Positions 50,682 through 58,685 of a stretch of 64,000 nucleotides of DNA are shown piece by piece; position 1 is the first letter of the stretch; the number at the start of each line of letters is the position of its first letter. Source of the DNA: Rathayibacter sp. SW19 (lineage in GTDB: Bacteria; Actinomycetota; Actinomycetes; Actinomycetales; Microbacteriaceae); the NCBI RefSeq assembly GCF_030866825.1, contig NZ_CP133020.1, positions 1,302,001 through 1,366,000 on the forward strand, read 5' to 3'. Under the pieces are notes generated by a model. The model saw nothing but the letters and a program-made list of their open reading frames with translations, searched no databases and was not told where the DNA came from. Both the position numbers and the translations under genes were made by a program.

Positions 50682-51479
50682 TCAGGCGCGATGCCGCCCC
50701 GCATGGTTTGGTTCCGGTGGAAGGTACTTCTCGTCCACCAAGCCCCCGTCGACCAAGACTTTCACCATTTCGGCCGCCCCGTCGTCTGTGACAAGCGACG
50801 GGTTTGTTTCGAGCATCTGGCCTACTACGTCCGATGCCTGTTCAGCCGAGAGAGCCTGCATTGCAGATAGCAGTTGCTGGAGGTCGCCATCAACGATGCG
50901 AGCGCCGGCCACAATGCGCAATTGCTCGTTACTGTATGCGGCGGCCAGTAGTGCAGAGAGGATGCGTTGCTGCGCTTCGTTCAAGGTCATGATGGGCGAA
51001 TTGACCTTGGGCGAAACCGCGATGGCACCAGATGGGTTCGGCTCGTGAACTTCGACAGGTATCACGAGTCCATCAGGCTCGGATGTCGCATCCTTGCGGC
51101 GCCTTTTGGAAAGCCGCAACACCGTCGCCTTCGCAGAGCTCCACCCCGACCGAACGGCCGGCGTGAAAGTCCTCTTGTACCAACGGTGGACGTGTGGAGC
51201 GGCTGCTATTGTGACCTCGATTGTGAATACGAGCAACTTGAGAAGCGCTTCGAGTTCCTCCTCGGAGAGCTGGTGCTTCGACTCCGTACGCCTCTCCGAG
51301 TGATTCCAGGAGCCGTCATCGTCGTATGCGGTCTTCTCGTCTTCGCTGATGGGCGTGAAGCGCGCTTGGTCGACAAGCTTTCCATCGGCGTAGGCGTTGG
51401 CGGCGTATGCGTCGCCCTGCTTAGAACGTCCGAGCTCGGACCCGTCATCCCATTCGACCCACATCTGCTCTCTAGGCAT
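50682..51479 (-). CDS. Uncharacterised protein upstream of truncated TIR gene
   Basis: A 265-residue protein of no recognised family. The N-terminus (MPREQMWVEWDDGSELGRSK) is followed by an acidic stretch and LSEEELEALLKLLVFTIEVT, which could be an amphipathic or membrane-associated helix. A basic patch comes next (KATVLRLSKRRRKDATSE), then a C-terminal helical domain (MTLNEAQQRILSALLAAAYS, NEQLRIVAGARI). ATG 51479 is used because it begins the region of consistent codon use. The TIR gene starts 135 bases downstream on the same strand, so a two-gene defence-like unit is possible but unproven. Confidence 0.5.
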   Translation of the reverse strand: MPREQMWVEWDDGSELGRSKQGDAYAANAYADGKLVDQARFTPISEDEKTAYDDDGSWNHSERRTESKHQLSEEELEALLKLLVFTIEVTIAAAPHVHRWYKRTFTPAVRSGWSSAKATVLRLSKRRRKDATSEPDGLVIPVEVHEPNPSGAIAVSPKVNSPIMTLNEAQQRILSALLAAAYSNEQLRIVAGARIVDGDLQQLLSAMQALSAEQASDVVGQMLETNPSLVTDDGAAEMVKVLVDGGLVDEKYLPPEPNHAGRHRA

Positions 51480-51953
51480 GGGCTGCCGTCGGAGCGAGGA
51501 TGCGCGCAAGCTGCATTGCACGGCGTGCGCTCGGGTCGCGAAAGATCATATTTCAACGCTACCGGTGGTCACCAACAAGCTGCACGGCCCCGTCTGGGTG
51601 TCAGAAGGATCGCTCGCCGGAAGTATGCAACCACTTTGGAAGCTCTCCTGCTCCCCTCATTCAGATTTGTTGCGCTTGCTTGTTTGTGTGCACCGCTGGA
51701 TGCGTCCGCGCCTCACTGCTAACTCCAGGGATGAGGGGCGCATGCGTCGCGAGCAGATCCTGCAGGGTCTCCTTGAGCGCGTAAACGAGCGGCTCTGGAG
51801 AGTGCCGCGGTTCGCCCGCACTTCGAATCGGAATGTCGGCCGCGGAATCACCGTAGCGGCCGCCGAATGGCAAGCAGTGTGGTCGAAATGAAATAGGCGG
51901 CAACCAGGCCAGGGGAGACCTCGATCGTCTCGACCGTGGCTGGCGACCGCAGT
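51480..51953. other. Gene-poor stretch between uncharacterised gene and RHH gene
   Basis: No gene with a convincing start and codon pattern was found. A minus-strand reading around 51661-51820 (YALKETLQDLLATHAPLIPG) and a plus-strand reading at 51742-51891 (RREQILQGLLERVNERLWRV) are possible small or decayed genes, but they overlap each other and neither has a good ribosome binding site. Confidence 0.3.
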
Positions 51954-52295
51954 TCAGGCCTGATCGGCCTGCTTGGTGGAACGCGCGCTGCTGCTCGGCC
52001 TGGATTGTGATGAGGGCGCAGATACCGCGCCGCCGCCGAAGATGGCGGCGATTGCATTGCGCTTTGTCTGTGCCTCGCGCTCGATCTCGGCACGCGCAGC
52101 CTCGGCGCGTTCCTTGATGGCTGGATCGGTCTTAGACCGTTCCACCCAGCTCTCCAGGGCGAACCGAGTTTCCGTGGTCACGGAGCGGTTGTTCAGCTGG
52201 GCGAGGACTTCGAGCTGTGCTCTGGTCTCATCGTCCGTCCGACCTGACAAGACCCGGTAGCTCGCCGCATATCCGGGTGCTTCAGGATCACTCAT
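51954..52295 (-). CDS. Ribbon-helix-helix DNA-binding protein (plasmid/partition-like)
   Basis: A 113-residue protein. After a short N-terminus, YRVLSGRTDDETRAQLEVLA then QLNNRSVTTETRFALESWVE forms a ribbon-helix-helix. A charged coiled helix follows (KERAEAARAEIEREAQTKRN), then a Ser-rich basic tail. GAGGAGG sits eight bases before the ATG. RHH proteins of this size are frequent as plasmid copy-control, partition or antitoxin repressors. About 240 bases upstream is a set of TATGATA heptads, close to the heptads bound by the RHH repressor omega, which makes these a plausible target. Confidence 0.65.
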   Translation of the reverse strand: MSDPEAPGYAASYRVLSGRTDDETRAQLEVLAQLNNRSVTTETRFALESWVERSKTDPAIKERAEAARAEIEREAQTKRNAIAAIFGGGAVSAPSSQSRPSSSARSTKQADQA

Positions 52296-52531
52296 GAGAG
52301 TGGCCTCCTCGATGGGGTGCGGCCGGCGAACCGGGCTGGTTCTCCAACAAGCCGCATGGCACCGAGGAGCTGACTGCCACCTCCCTCCTGGTTCGCCCAT
52401 GCTCTTGAGCACGTCTTGTTGTAAGCCGCTTGGAGTGCTCTGCAAGCGTCTCATCGGGTGTCCCGAAGCGTTGCTAGCGCGTGGAGACGAGGACGCAGGC
52501 GGGCAGGGGGCAACGCGGCCTAGGTTCTGCT

Positions 52532-52570
52532 TATGATAGAAGTCAAACATATGATACGACATGTATGATA
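52532..52570 (+). repeat. Three TATGATA heptads in an AT-rich patch
   Basis: TATGATA occurs at 52532-52538, 52550-52556 and 52564-52570, within about 60 bases that are markedly AT-rich against GC-rich flanks. The reverse complement TATCATA resembles heptads used by ribbon-helix-helix repressors, and TATGAT is also a good -10 element. The patch lies between the divergent RHH gene and the uncharacterised gene at 52617, so it probably carries both promoter and operator. Confidence 0.6.
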
Positions 52571-52616
52571 TATTTAAGTTCACCTGAAGTCGAGATGAGC
52601 GGGGACGAGGAGCGCA

Positions 52617-53144
52617 ATGGACAACAAGGACGTGCAGGTAACGGTGCCGGTGCCGGTAGATCGGGTTAGCAACTTCTATCGGTGGTTCGCAGATTGGCGA
52701 GAGGGCGGAGCGGAAGCGCCGCAGGTAAGAGAGATCACGGTCGCCGAGGCGTCCACTGGGCCATTTCCGCACACTTATGCCAGTGATCACCTCGTAGCGA
52801 AGGCGGTCGACTGGTGGGGTCGTCTGAACCAAGACGAGCGCAATGTCTGGCGCTTGTGGATCAACGCGTCGCCAGAACTGGTTTCGGATCAGGAGATGGT
52901 CGAGAAGGTCGGTCTCAAGAACACGGGCAGCATTCGCGGCAAGATCAACCGAGTGGAGGGCAAGGGGCGGCTTGCTGGGTTCCCCGTGGGGTGGCAGAGC
53001 GACAGGGTTGACCCAATCAGTGGGCATCGGATGTACGGCCTGCGTGACATGAACATCTATGACTATGACCCGAAGCCCGGCATCACCAAAGAGGAGTACG
53101 CGGCAATCTTGCGCAAGATGCTGGAGACCGTCGGCGAGGTGTGA
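52617..53144 (+). CDS. Uncharacterised 175-residue protein
   Basis: No family recognised. The protein starts VQVTVPVPVDRVSNFYRWFA, then DWREGGAEAPQVREITVAEA, a Trp-rich middle (AVDWWGRLNQDERNVWRLWI) and KNTGSIRGKINRVEGKGRLA, which could form a small DNA- or nucleotide-binding fold. It ends KEEYAAILRKMLETVGEV. It has no signal or membrane segment. GGGGACGAGGAGCG before the ATG is a good ribosome binding site. Downstream of the TATGATA heptads and beside an RHH gene it looks like a plasmid- or phage-type accessory gene. Bases 53145-53322 after it show nothing. Confidence 0.55.
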   Translation: MDNKDVQVTVPVPVDRVSNFYRWFADWREGGAEAPQVREITVAEASTGPFPHTYASDHLVAKAVDWWGRLNQDERNVWRLWINASPELVSDQEMVEKVGLKNTGSIRGKINRVEGKGRLAGFPVGWQSDRVDPISGHRMYGLRDMNIYDYDPKPGITKEEYAAILRKMLETVGEV

Positions 53145-53322
53145 CAGATAAGTGGAGCCCTCGACATAAGGCCATCGACCAACGCGCAGTCAGCGATTCC
53201 ACGTCCGAAGATGAAACCGGTTCGCTGCGACGAGTCAGAACTGGCCAGATGTACGATCGTCCACGCTGGTTACGACCCCTTGGCCTACTACGTCGAGTTG
53301 ACCCTGCCAGACTTTCGTCGAG

Positions 53323-53556
53323 CTACTTGATGATGCGGATGAGATTGTTGCTTTCGTCGGCAACGTAAATCGTGCCTGAGGAATCGACCGTGATGCCAGC
53401 AGGAGCATTGAATTGTGCGGCAGCGCCGGTGGCATCGGCGCAGCCTACGGAGCTGGACCCGGCCAGGGTCGTGACCACGCCGCTTGGCGTGATTTCTCGA
53501 ATACGGCTACAGGCTAGGTCTGCGATGTAGACAACCCCGGGCGGGTTAACCGTCAT
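53323..53556 (-). pseudogene. NHL-repeat fragment (second tail behind the pilin-NHL gene)
   Basis: A minus-strand reading without a proper front part: NPPGVVYIADLACSRIREIT, PSGVVTTLAGSSSVGCADAT and AQFNAPAGITVDSSGTIYVA, then DESNNLIRIIK and stop. The NHL beta-propeller repeat and the final RIIK are nearly the same as at the end of the pilin-like gene at 53817, which lies upstream on the same strand. It looks like an orphan C-terminal cassette or a duplicate tail. Bases 53557-53816 between the two hold no recognisable gene. Confidence 0.6.
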
Positions 53557-53816
53557 GCCCCCGCGTATCAACGTCAGTATTCCGGCGTATAGTCTGCAAC
53601 TGGTGATGAGACGATGCTTACCCAAGGTTCGATTCTCTACGGGTATGCCGACGGTGACTCTCCTGGCGGGGCGTGGACGGGCGCTCCAAATGGCTCCACG
53701 TCCACAGGGCCGGCGCCGAGCGTTTGACGGCGCTGACCAATCACTGCTGCTGGCAAGTCATCATGACTTCAGCCGCTGTATAGATCCGTCGTAGGCGCGC
53801 GAGCTGATGGCCGTCG

Positions 53817-54413
53817 CTACTTGATTATGCGGATGCTGTAGTTATAGGTATCCGCCACATAGACGTTGCCAGATGCGTCAACGGCGACTCCGTATGGGTT
53901 ACTGAACTGCGTCGCTGTGCCGGTGCCGTCGGCGTAGCCTGCCGTTCCCGATCCTGCGAGTGTCGTGACCACACCACCATTAGGTGGTAGCGGCGTGCCG
54001 GAAATACTTGTGGTTCCGGAGCAATAGCCCAATTGCGGTACGGTGCTGGTATTCGTGACGACACATGTCATGCCGTAGCCGCTTTCTTGCAAGCCGTAGC
54101 TCGAACCGTCGCTGCTGACGTTGTAGGTGAAGGTGTAACCGGTGCTAGATTTCAAGCCTTGGCCGTTGCTGGCATCGCCGGCACTGCCTGGGCACTGACC
54201 ATCGGTTGCGTTACTCATCTCCAGGGCAGCTACACCATTAGAGAGATCGCTTTGGAGGGCAACTTCATGTGCCTTCTGCGTCACGCCGTTGTGGGCGATG
54301 ATGGTGATCGCCGCCAAGATGGCAATGACGACGATGACAATGAGTAGGTCCACGAGACTGAAGCCGCGTTGTTTGGTTACCCGAGCTGGTGTCTTTCCTA
54401 GATCCAACGGCAT
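53817..54413 (-). CDS. Type IV prepilin-like protein fused to an NHL repeat
   Basis: A 198-residue protein. The N-terminus is a prepilin signal: basic leader, then KQRGFSLVDLLIVIVVIAIL, where cleavage would follow the Gly; the mature +5 residue is Asp instead of the usual Glu. An alpha-helical spine and pilin globular part (about 45-140, with Cys at several positions, e.g. DGQCPGSAG, MTCVV, LGYCSGT) come next. The last 50 residues are one NHL beta-propeller repeat (VVTTLAGSGTAGYADGTGTA, then NPYGVAVDASGNVYVADTYN and RIIK). One repeat alone cannot form a propeller, so it may be a binding or assembly module. No pilus assembly genes are nearby. Confidence 0.75.
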   Translation of the reverse strand: MPLDLGKTPARVTKQRGFSLVDLLIVIVVIAILAAITIIAHNGVTQKAHEVALQSDLSNGVAALEMSNATDGQCPGSAGDASNGQGLKSSTGYTFTYNVSSDGSSYGLQESGYGMTCVVTNTSTVPQLGYCSGTTSISGTPLPPNGGVVTTLAGSGTAGYADGTGTATQFSNPYGVAVDASGNVYVADTYNYSIRIIK

Positions 54414-54953
54414 ATCTGCCCATGACTATGAGCCATAAGCACTATCCGTTCAAGGGCTGAGCTGCCGTAGTGTTTACCGATTTTGATATGTCGCGAAGCC
54501 GCAAAAACACGCAGTCCTGTGAATAACTCAGTTATGCACAACCCGATCGATGTGAATAACACCCTTGTAGTTCCCTGCGCCGGACGTACCCTGGCCAAAA
54601 TTGCCCCGGAATGACCGGAGAATGGCCGTTCGCGGCAGATGTCAGGCTCGCTGTACATCTGTGGACAGATTGCACTTGAGGCGCGTAGATGAGCGAATGT
54701 CAGCTCTGGCCGGTACAATTAAAGCAACGAGCCTCGATCAACCCGAACGATGTTCGCGGCAGATCGAGGTCCGTGGTGTCTTGGTACGACAACTACGACC
54801 TTAGGTGCTCCGATAGCGCCTGTGCGAATCCGGGGACGCCTGTGTCCGCGCGCATCTGCATCCATTCCGCTGGACCGTGGCGACGCAACACAGTCACGTT
54901 CTCCTGGAAGTCGCCTACCTGGCGGGCAGATGCCAGGAGAAAGGTCGTGCTAC
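54414..54953. other. Non-coding stretch between pilin-like and DUF3892 genes
   Basis: This 540-base region holds no credible gene. It contains the DnaA-box-like cluster described separately and the inverted repeat ATCTGT-GG-ACAGAT (54658-54671). It also provides the divergent promoters for the pilin-like gene (minus) and the DUF3892 gene (plus). A CCAGGAGAAAGG ribosome binding site ends the stretch. Confidence 0.5.
54518..54671. repeat. Cluster of DnaA-box-like sequences
   Basis: Three exact matches to the R-box consensus TTATNCACA lie within 42 bases: TTATTCACA on the minus strand (TGTGAATAA at 54518-54526), TTATGCACA on the plus strand (54532-54540), and TTATTCACA on the minus strand again (54551-54559). 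A fourth, CTGTCCACA on the minus strand (54660-54668), differs by one base from the TTGTCCACA form used in actinobacteria. This could be a plasmid-type origin, a DnaA-titrating site or a DnaA-controlled promoter. Confidence 0.55.
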
Positions 54954-55238
54954 ATGAGCATGTACACCGTCACCAAGGTCCGCAAGGAACTCTCCGCGGA
55001 CGGCACCCATCGGCACATAGAGGGTGTGATCACCAACATGAGTGTGCATTACACTCGCAAGCAAGTTGTCGATAGCATCACAGCCGGGAACACCTGGCAG
55101 ACCAGCGCGGGCGGGTACGCGGCAACCGTCCGCCAAGTCAGCTACTGCCCGAGGTCGGCTTGTATGGCTTCACCCTACATTCAGACGAATCCGGACAGTA
55201 CCAAGCTCGACAACCTCGAGAACCTGCCGGAGGGCTGA
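54954..55238 (+). CDS. DUF3892-like small protein
   Basis: A 94-residue protein resembling DUF3892. Typical elements are HIEGVITNMSVHYTRKQVVD, SITAGNTWQTSAGGYAATVR and a C-terminal SPYIQTNPDSTKLDNLENLP, the D-N-L-x-x-L-P end being characteristic. Function of the family is unknown; members are common on mobile DNA and as stand-alone genes. The ATG at 54954 is supported by AGGAGAAAGG; a second ATG two codons later is possible. A terminator-like hairpin follows, so it is monocistronic. Confidence 0.7.
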   Translation: MSMYTVTKVRKELSADGTHRHIEGVITNMSVHYTRKQVVDSITAGNTWQTSAGGYAATVRQVSYCPRSACMASPYIQTNPDSTKLDNLENLPEG

Positions 55239-55245
55239 TGCTGTT

Positions 55246-55281
55246 GGGCGCCCGCGGCGGTCAAGTCCGTGGGCGCCCTTT
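55246..55281 (+). terminator. Rho-independent terminator after the DUF3892 gene
   Basis: GGGCGCCCGCGG (55246-55257) pairs with CCGTGGGCGCCC (55267-55278) with one mismatch, followed by TTT. It begins seven bases after the stop. Confidence 0.65.
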
Positions 55282-55302
55282 GGCGCATTCCGGCCGGGTC
55301 TA

Positions 55303-55515
55303 CTACCGCTGAGGATTTCGGTCGCGCCAGTCCCGCCATTCGTCGTAGTTCATGTCGGGAATCTCGACTGGCGGCAGCGGAATAGTCCGCAGCGGATCAG
55401 ACTGCTCGACGTGTCGCGTTGCCTGTGCCACGTACTTTTTCAGATGGTCGAAATGTTCGCTTCGCTCTAACTGAGTAGCGGCCGCACGAAGTTCGATGAG
55501 AAACGCGTTCAGTTC
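55303..55515 (-). pseudogene. C-terminal fragment of an unknown helical protein
   Basis: A minus-strand reading LNAFLIELRAAATQLERSEH, FDHLKKYVAQATRHVEQSDP, LPPVEIPDMNYDEWRDWRDR ends at 55303 with natural-looking composition but no start: upstream it runs antisense into the end of the IclR gene. It may be the tail of a decayed gene. No family is recognised. Confidence 0.25.
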
Positions 55516-55582
55516 GCGGTGACCTCTTGTCCTCGATCTTGAAATCTGGCAGGCAGGTTTGTCCCAAGGGCGCGACTGCGCG

Positions 55583-56389
55583 TCAGTAGCTTCTGAGTGG
55601 TACGTTGAATCCGTCGGCGATATCGACTGCGACCGCATTGAGTAGTGGCACAGCCACAGCGCCGAAGTCGTCGTTGACTCGGAGTGCAGGACCCGACACT
55701 GAGACCGCGGCACGCAACGACTCGTTCGGAATTGCCACCGCATAGCACCGCATTCCGATCTCCTGTTCCTGGTCGTCAACCGCGTAGCCGCGTCGTCGGA
55801 TAACTGCGAGTTCTGCCAGAAGGGCCGAGACATTAGCAAGACTGAAGGTCGTGAAGGCATGCATCCCCTCCCTCCCGACAAGACTGCGCACCGTGACGTC
55901 GTCAAGCTGAGCCAGGATCGCCTTGCCGACACCGCTTGCGTGAGCGGGTACGTGCTTGCCGATCGTTATCGCCATTCGCAGCGCGTGCTGGGTTGGTGCT
56001 TGCGCGACGTACAGGACGAGGTCGCCATCAAGTACAGCCAGACTCGCGGTCTCGTGGAGCATGCTAGCCAGCTTTGTCAACTGCGGTTCGGCCGACGCCC
56101 AAACTTGTTTATTAGCCGCTTCGCCGAACCGTGCCAGCCGGGGGCCGAGCGCATAACGCCGGAAAGCGGTGTGCCGCATGTACCCCCGGTCTACGAGAGT
56201 ACGCAATAGCCGGTCGACGATCGGCGGCCCGAGCCCGGACGACGCGGCCAACTCGCTCAGGCTCGCCTCACCGCCGGCGTCCGCGATCAGTTCGAGCAGC
56301 GTGAAAGCCTGCTCGACTGAGCGTGCCCCCGCGCCCGCCGGCTGCTTCGTCACATGGTCAAGAACTTCTGCCACCGCAACACCGATCAT
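55583..56389 (-). CDS. IclR family transcriptional regulator
   Basis: A 268-residue IclR-type protein. The N-terminal winged HTH reads VEQAFTLLELIADAGGEASL then SELAASSGLGPPIVDRLLRT and LVDRGYMRH. The effector domain contains ITIGKHVPAHASGVGKAILA and RRRGYAVDDQEQEIGMRCYA followed by VAIPNES, both hallmarks of the family. It lies downstream of the AMDase-like and hydantoinase genes on the same strand and probably regulates them or the permease, responding to an aromatic or small acid ligand. Confidence 0.9.
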   Translation of the reverse strand: MIGVAVAEVLDHVTKQPAGAGARSVEQAFTLLELIADAGGEASLSELAASSGLGPPIVDRLLRTLVDRGYMRHTAFRRYALGPRLARFGEAANKQVWASAEPQLTKLASMLHETASLAVLDGDLVLYVAQAPTQHALRMAITIGKHVPAHASGVGKAILAQLDDVTVRSLVGREGMHAFTTFSLANVSALLAELAVIRRRGYAVDDQEQEIGMRCYAVAIPNESLRAAVSVSGPALRVNDDFGAVAVPLLNAVAVDIADGFNVPLRSY

Positions 56390-56499
56390 TCACTTACTCA
56401 CGACTATGCCGGTAAGGGATGCCACTTCCATCCGCCGCGACACCTCTTGTCGACCATTTGTGGTGATGAACGCTCATGTGACACTCCGGTCTGAAGCCT

Positions 56500-57231
56500 T
56501 CAGGACAACAAGCGCCCCCATTTTTGTTCCAAGCCCTTCAGTCCGAGCATGGTTAGGCATTTCCACAGGGTCACAGCGACTGAATCGAGCACAGGAAGGT
56601 TCGTCTCGCGTTCGACCTGCTCGACGATCGGCGCCCCATACAAATTGGTACAAAGGTAGATGATCGTGTCCGGCCGCTTGCCATCCCTTCCGCCAGCAAC
56701 TTCATGCGACGGGACTATGAGGTCTTCAGGCGCAACACGGGCAAACGATTCGTTCACGACGAGCCCCAAATGCCGTTCGGAAATCACATGTAACCCCTCC
56801 TTGGCGTACTGCTGTGCGATGGCGGCGTTCACGTCGAGCGTGTACGGGCTCACAACGGCGATCTCAGATATCCCGAACTCCTTGTATGCGTCGAAGTAGG
56901 CTAGCGCCGAGGTAGTGGCAGGAATTCCGGTGGCCGCAGTGATGTGCGCCACCAACTCACGATCGTAAGCCGCGCCGAGCCACGAACCGGACGTTCCGTT
57001 CCAGGCGATGACGTCGACCTCAGCTGGCTTTAGTAGTGTCGCCGCCGCGATCATGGTCGACAGATCGAACTGGTGATCCGAATCTGCGTCCATCGCAATT
57101 CTGGTGACATCTATCCGCGCAAAGTGCAATGTCACATCCGTGCGTGCGCCGAGGATCCGGTAGGACTGGGGTTCCAGGCAGGTGTTGGACGACGGGACGA
57201 TCATGCCAATGCGGGCGGGACGATCTGACAT
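56500..57231 (-). CDS. Maleate isomerase / arylmalonate decarboxylase-like protein
   Basis: A 243-residue protein of the Asp/Glu racemase-like superfamily (maleate cis-trans isomerase, EutA, arylmalonate decarboxylase). N-terminal IGMIVPSSNTCLEPQSYRIL is the substrate-carboxylate loop. IAWNGTSGSWLG is where isomerases have the first catalytic Cys (ACTSGS), here Gly79. IIYLCTNLYGAPIVEQVERE keeps the second Cys (Cys194). A single-Cys arrangement with Gly at the first site is known from arylmalonate decarboxylase. It is encoded directly after the hydantoinase (stop and start share a base), so it may process the ring-opened product. Confidence 0.75.
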   Translation of the reverse strand: MSDRPARIGMIVPSSNTCLEPQSYRILGARTDVTLHFARIDVTRIAMDADSDHQFDLSTMIAAATLLKPAEVDVIAWNGTSGSWLGAAYDRELVAHITAATGIPATTSALAYFDAYKEFGISEIAVVSPYTLDVNAAIAQQYAKEGLHVISERHLGLVVNESFARVAPEDLIVPSHEVAGGRDGKRPDTIIYLCTNLYGAPIVEQVERETNLPVLDSVAVTLWKCLTMLGLKGLEQKWGRLLS

Positions 57232-58685
57232 CAGTGCCCTCCGGTCGCAAGTAAGTCGGCGATCGTCTGACGGCCGTCACTCAACTGGGCGCTTTCGCGA
57301 ACGCCCTGCCGCTTGAGGAATCTCCCGACGGGCCCGGGATCGATGAATTGGCCATCTTCGAGTACCACCCGCCCGGCTGAAACCACTGTGTTGGGCCAAC
57401 CTGCCAGTTCCATGCCGTCGAAAGGGCTGAAATCGGTGCCCATGTGAAGTGCCGCGCCAAATACGGTGCGGACTTCCTTCGGGTCAAAGATGACAAAATC
57501 GGCGTCATATCCGGCAGCAATCACTCCCTTGTTCTGGAGCCCGTTGATTCGAGCTGGACCGGCGGCGAACACGTTAACGAATTGCTGCATCGACATTCCT
57601 CGTTCTTTCACGAGCGCAGTGAATGCGGCGGGCATCCGCGTCTCAACTCCAGGCAGCCCGTACGGCATGAAGTTGATGTCGTCCTTGTGAGATTTCTTCT
57701 GGGCCATGTCGTAGCAGGAGTGATCGGAGGAGATCGTGTCCACGTCTCCCCTCACCGCTCGTTCGAGAAGCAGATGAACGGACTCTATGCCTCGCATCGG
57801 AGGGCAGCAGGCGAACCGTTCGGCCGCGGGCAAGTCGTACACGCGTTCATCGCACATCAGATAGTGCGGGCAAGTCTCGGAATACGCGATCATGCCGCGT
57901 GACCGAGCGTCCTGCACAAGCCGTACGGCTTCCGGAGTGCTCTGATGTACATAGTAGACAGCCGCTCCAGTGTACTCGGCCATCGCCAGGGTCTCGCGTA
58001 CTGACGCCGTCTCCGAAAGCTCGGGTCGAGTGTGGTTCAGATTTTCAATGGAGGTCAACCCTAGTGACGTACTCGACTCTGTACAGTCGAAGATGATCGG
58101 ATCGTGCTCTGCGTGAACGTAGACAAGGCCATCCAGACGCACCATCTCTTTCATTACCTTGATGATCGTGTCGTCATCGGCCATCGTCGAGTTCCGATTC
58201 GTCGTGTACAGCTTGACCGAACGGATGCCGTGGGCGGCCATAGCCTCCAGCTGAGCCGGAACCGTCTCATCCCACTTCAGCACGCAGCCGTGCAACCCGA
58301 CATCGCAGCGCGCGACTTGCGCCAAATTCATTTTGTGCTCGGCGGCATGAAGGGGTGACTCGCTTCTGTCGGCGGGAATTCCGAAGTCGATGATGGTGGT
58401 TGTTCCACCCCACAGTGCTGCGATCGAGGTGGATTCGAAAGTGTCACGGGTCTTGTACGGCCCGGTTACCTGCTCCACGTGGCAGTGTCCGTCAACTCCT
58501 CCCGGGATGACCAGCTTCCCGGCAGCGTCCAATATCCTTCCCGCCAGGGGTAAAAGCTCCGGCCGAGTGTGCACGTCGTAAATCGCACATATTCGCCCCG
58601 CCTTGACCGCGATGTGTCCCGCCATGGTGTGCGTGGAATTGACAACGACTGCGTTGACTATCAGGAGATCGACTGGCGCGTTCAT
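57231..58685 (-). CDS. Dihydropyrimidinase/hydantoinase family amidohydrolase
   Basis: A 484-residue cyclic amidohydrolase that opens dihydropyrimidine, hydantoin or allantoin-type rings to N-carbamoyl acids. Metal ligands are visible: GGVDGHCHVE (HxH), SVKLYTTNRN (the lysine expected to be carboxylated), YVHAEHD and VHQSTPEAV (His), and ISSDHSCY (Asp). The family end GYDADFVIFDPKE is present. The start at 58685 overlaps the stop of the decayed racemase, the usual hydantoinase operon order. Substrate cannot be fixed; dihydrouracil, 5-substituted hydantoins and allantoin are candidates. Confidence 0.9.
   Translation of the reverse strand: MNAPVDLLIVNAVVVNSTHTMAGHIAVKAGRICAIYDVHTRPELLPLAGRILDAAGKLVIPGGVDGHCHVEQVTGPYKTRDTFESTSIAALWGGTTTIIDFGIPADRSESPLHAAEHKMNLAQVARCDVGLHGCVLKWDETVPAQLEAMAAHGIRSVKLYTTNRNSTMADDDTIIKVMKEMVRLDGLVYVHAEHDPIIFDCTESSTSLGLTSIENLNHTRPELSETASVRETLAMAEYTGAAVYYVHQSTPEAVRLVQDARSRGMIAYSETCPHYLMCDERVYDLPAAERFACCPPMRGIESVHLLLERAVRGDVDTISSDHSCYDMAQKKSHKDDINFMPYGLPGVETRMPAAFTALVKERGMSMQQFVNVFAAGPARINGLQNKGVIAAGYDADFVIFDPKEVRTVFGAALHMGTDFSPFDGMELAGWPNTVVSAGRVVLEDGQFIDPGPVGRFLKRQGVRESAQLSDGRQTIADLLATGGH

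Noticed and set aside
50682..51479. Assigning the TIR-adjacent protein as a known defence effector
   Set aside because: No catalytic or nucleotide-binding motif is visible; only gene order supports a link.
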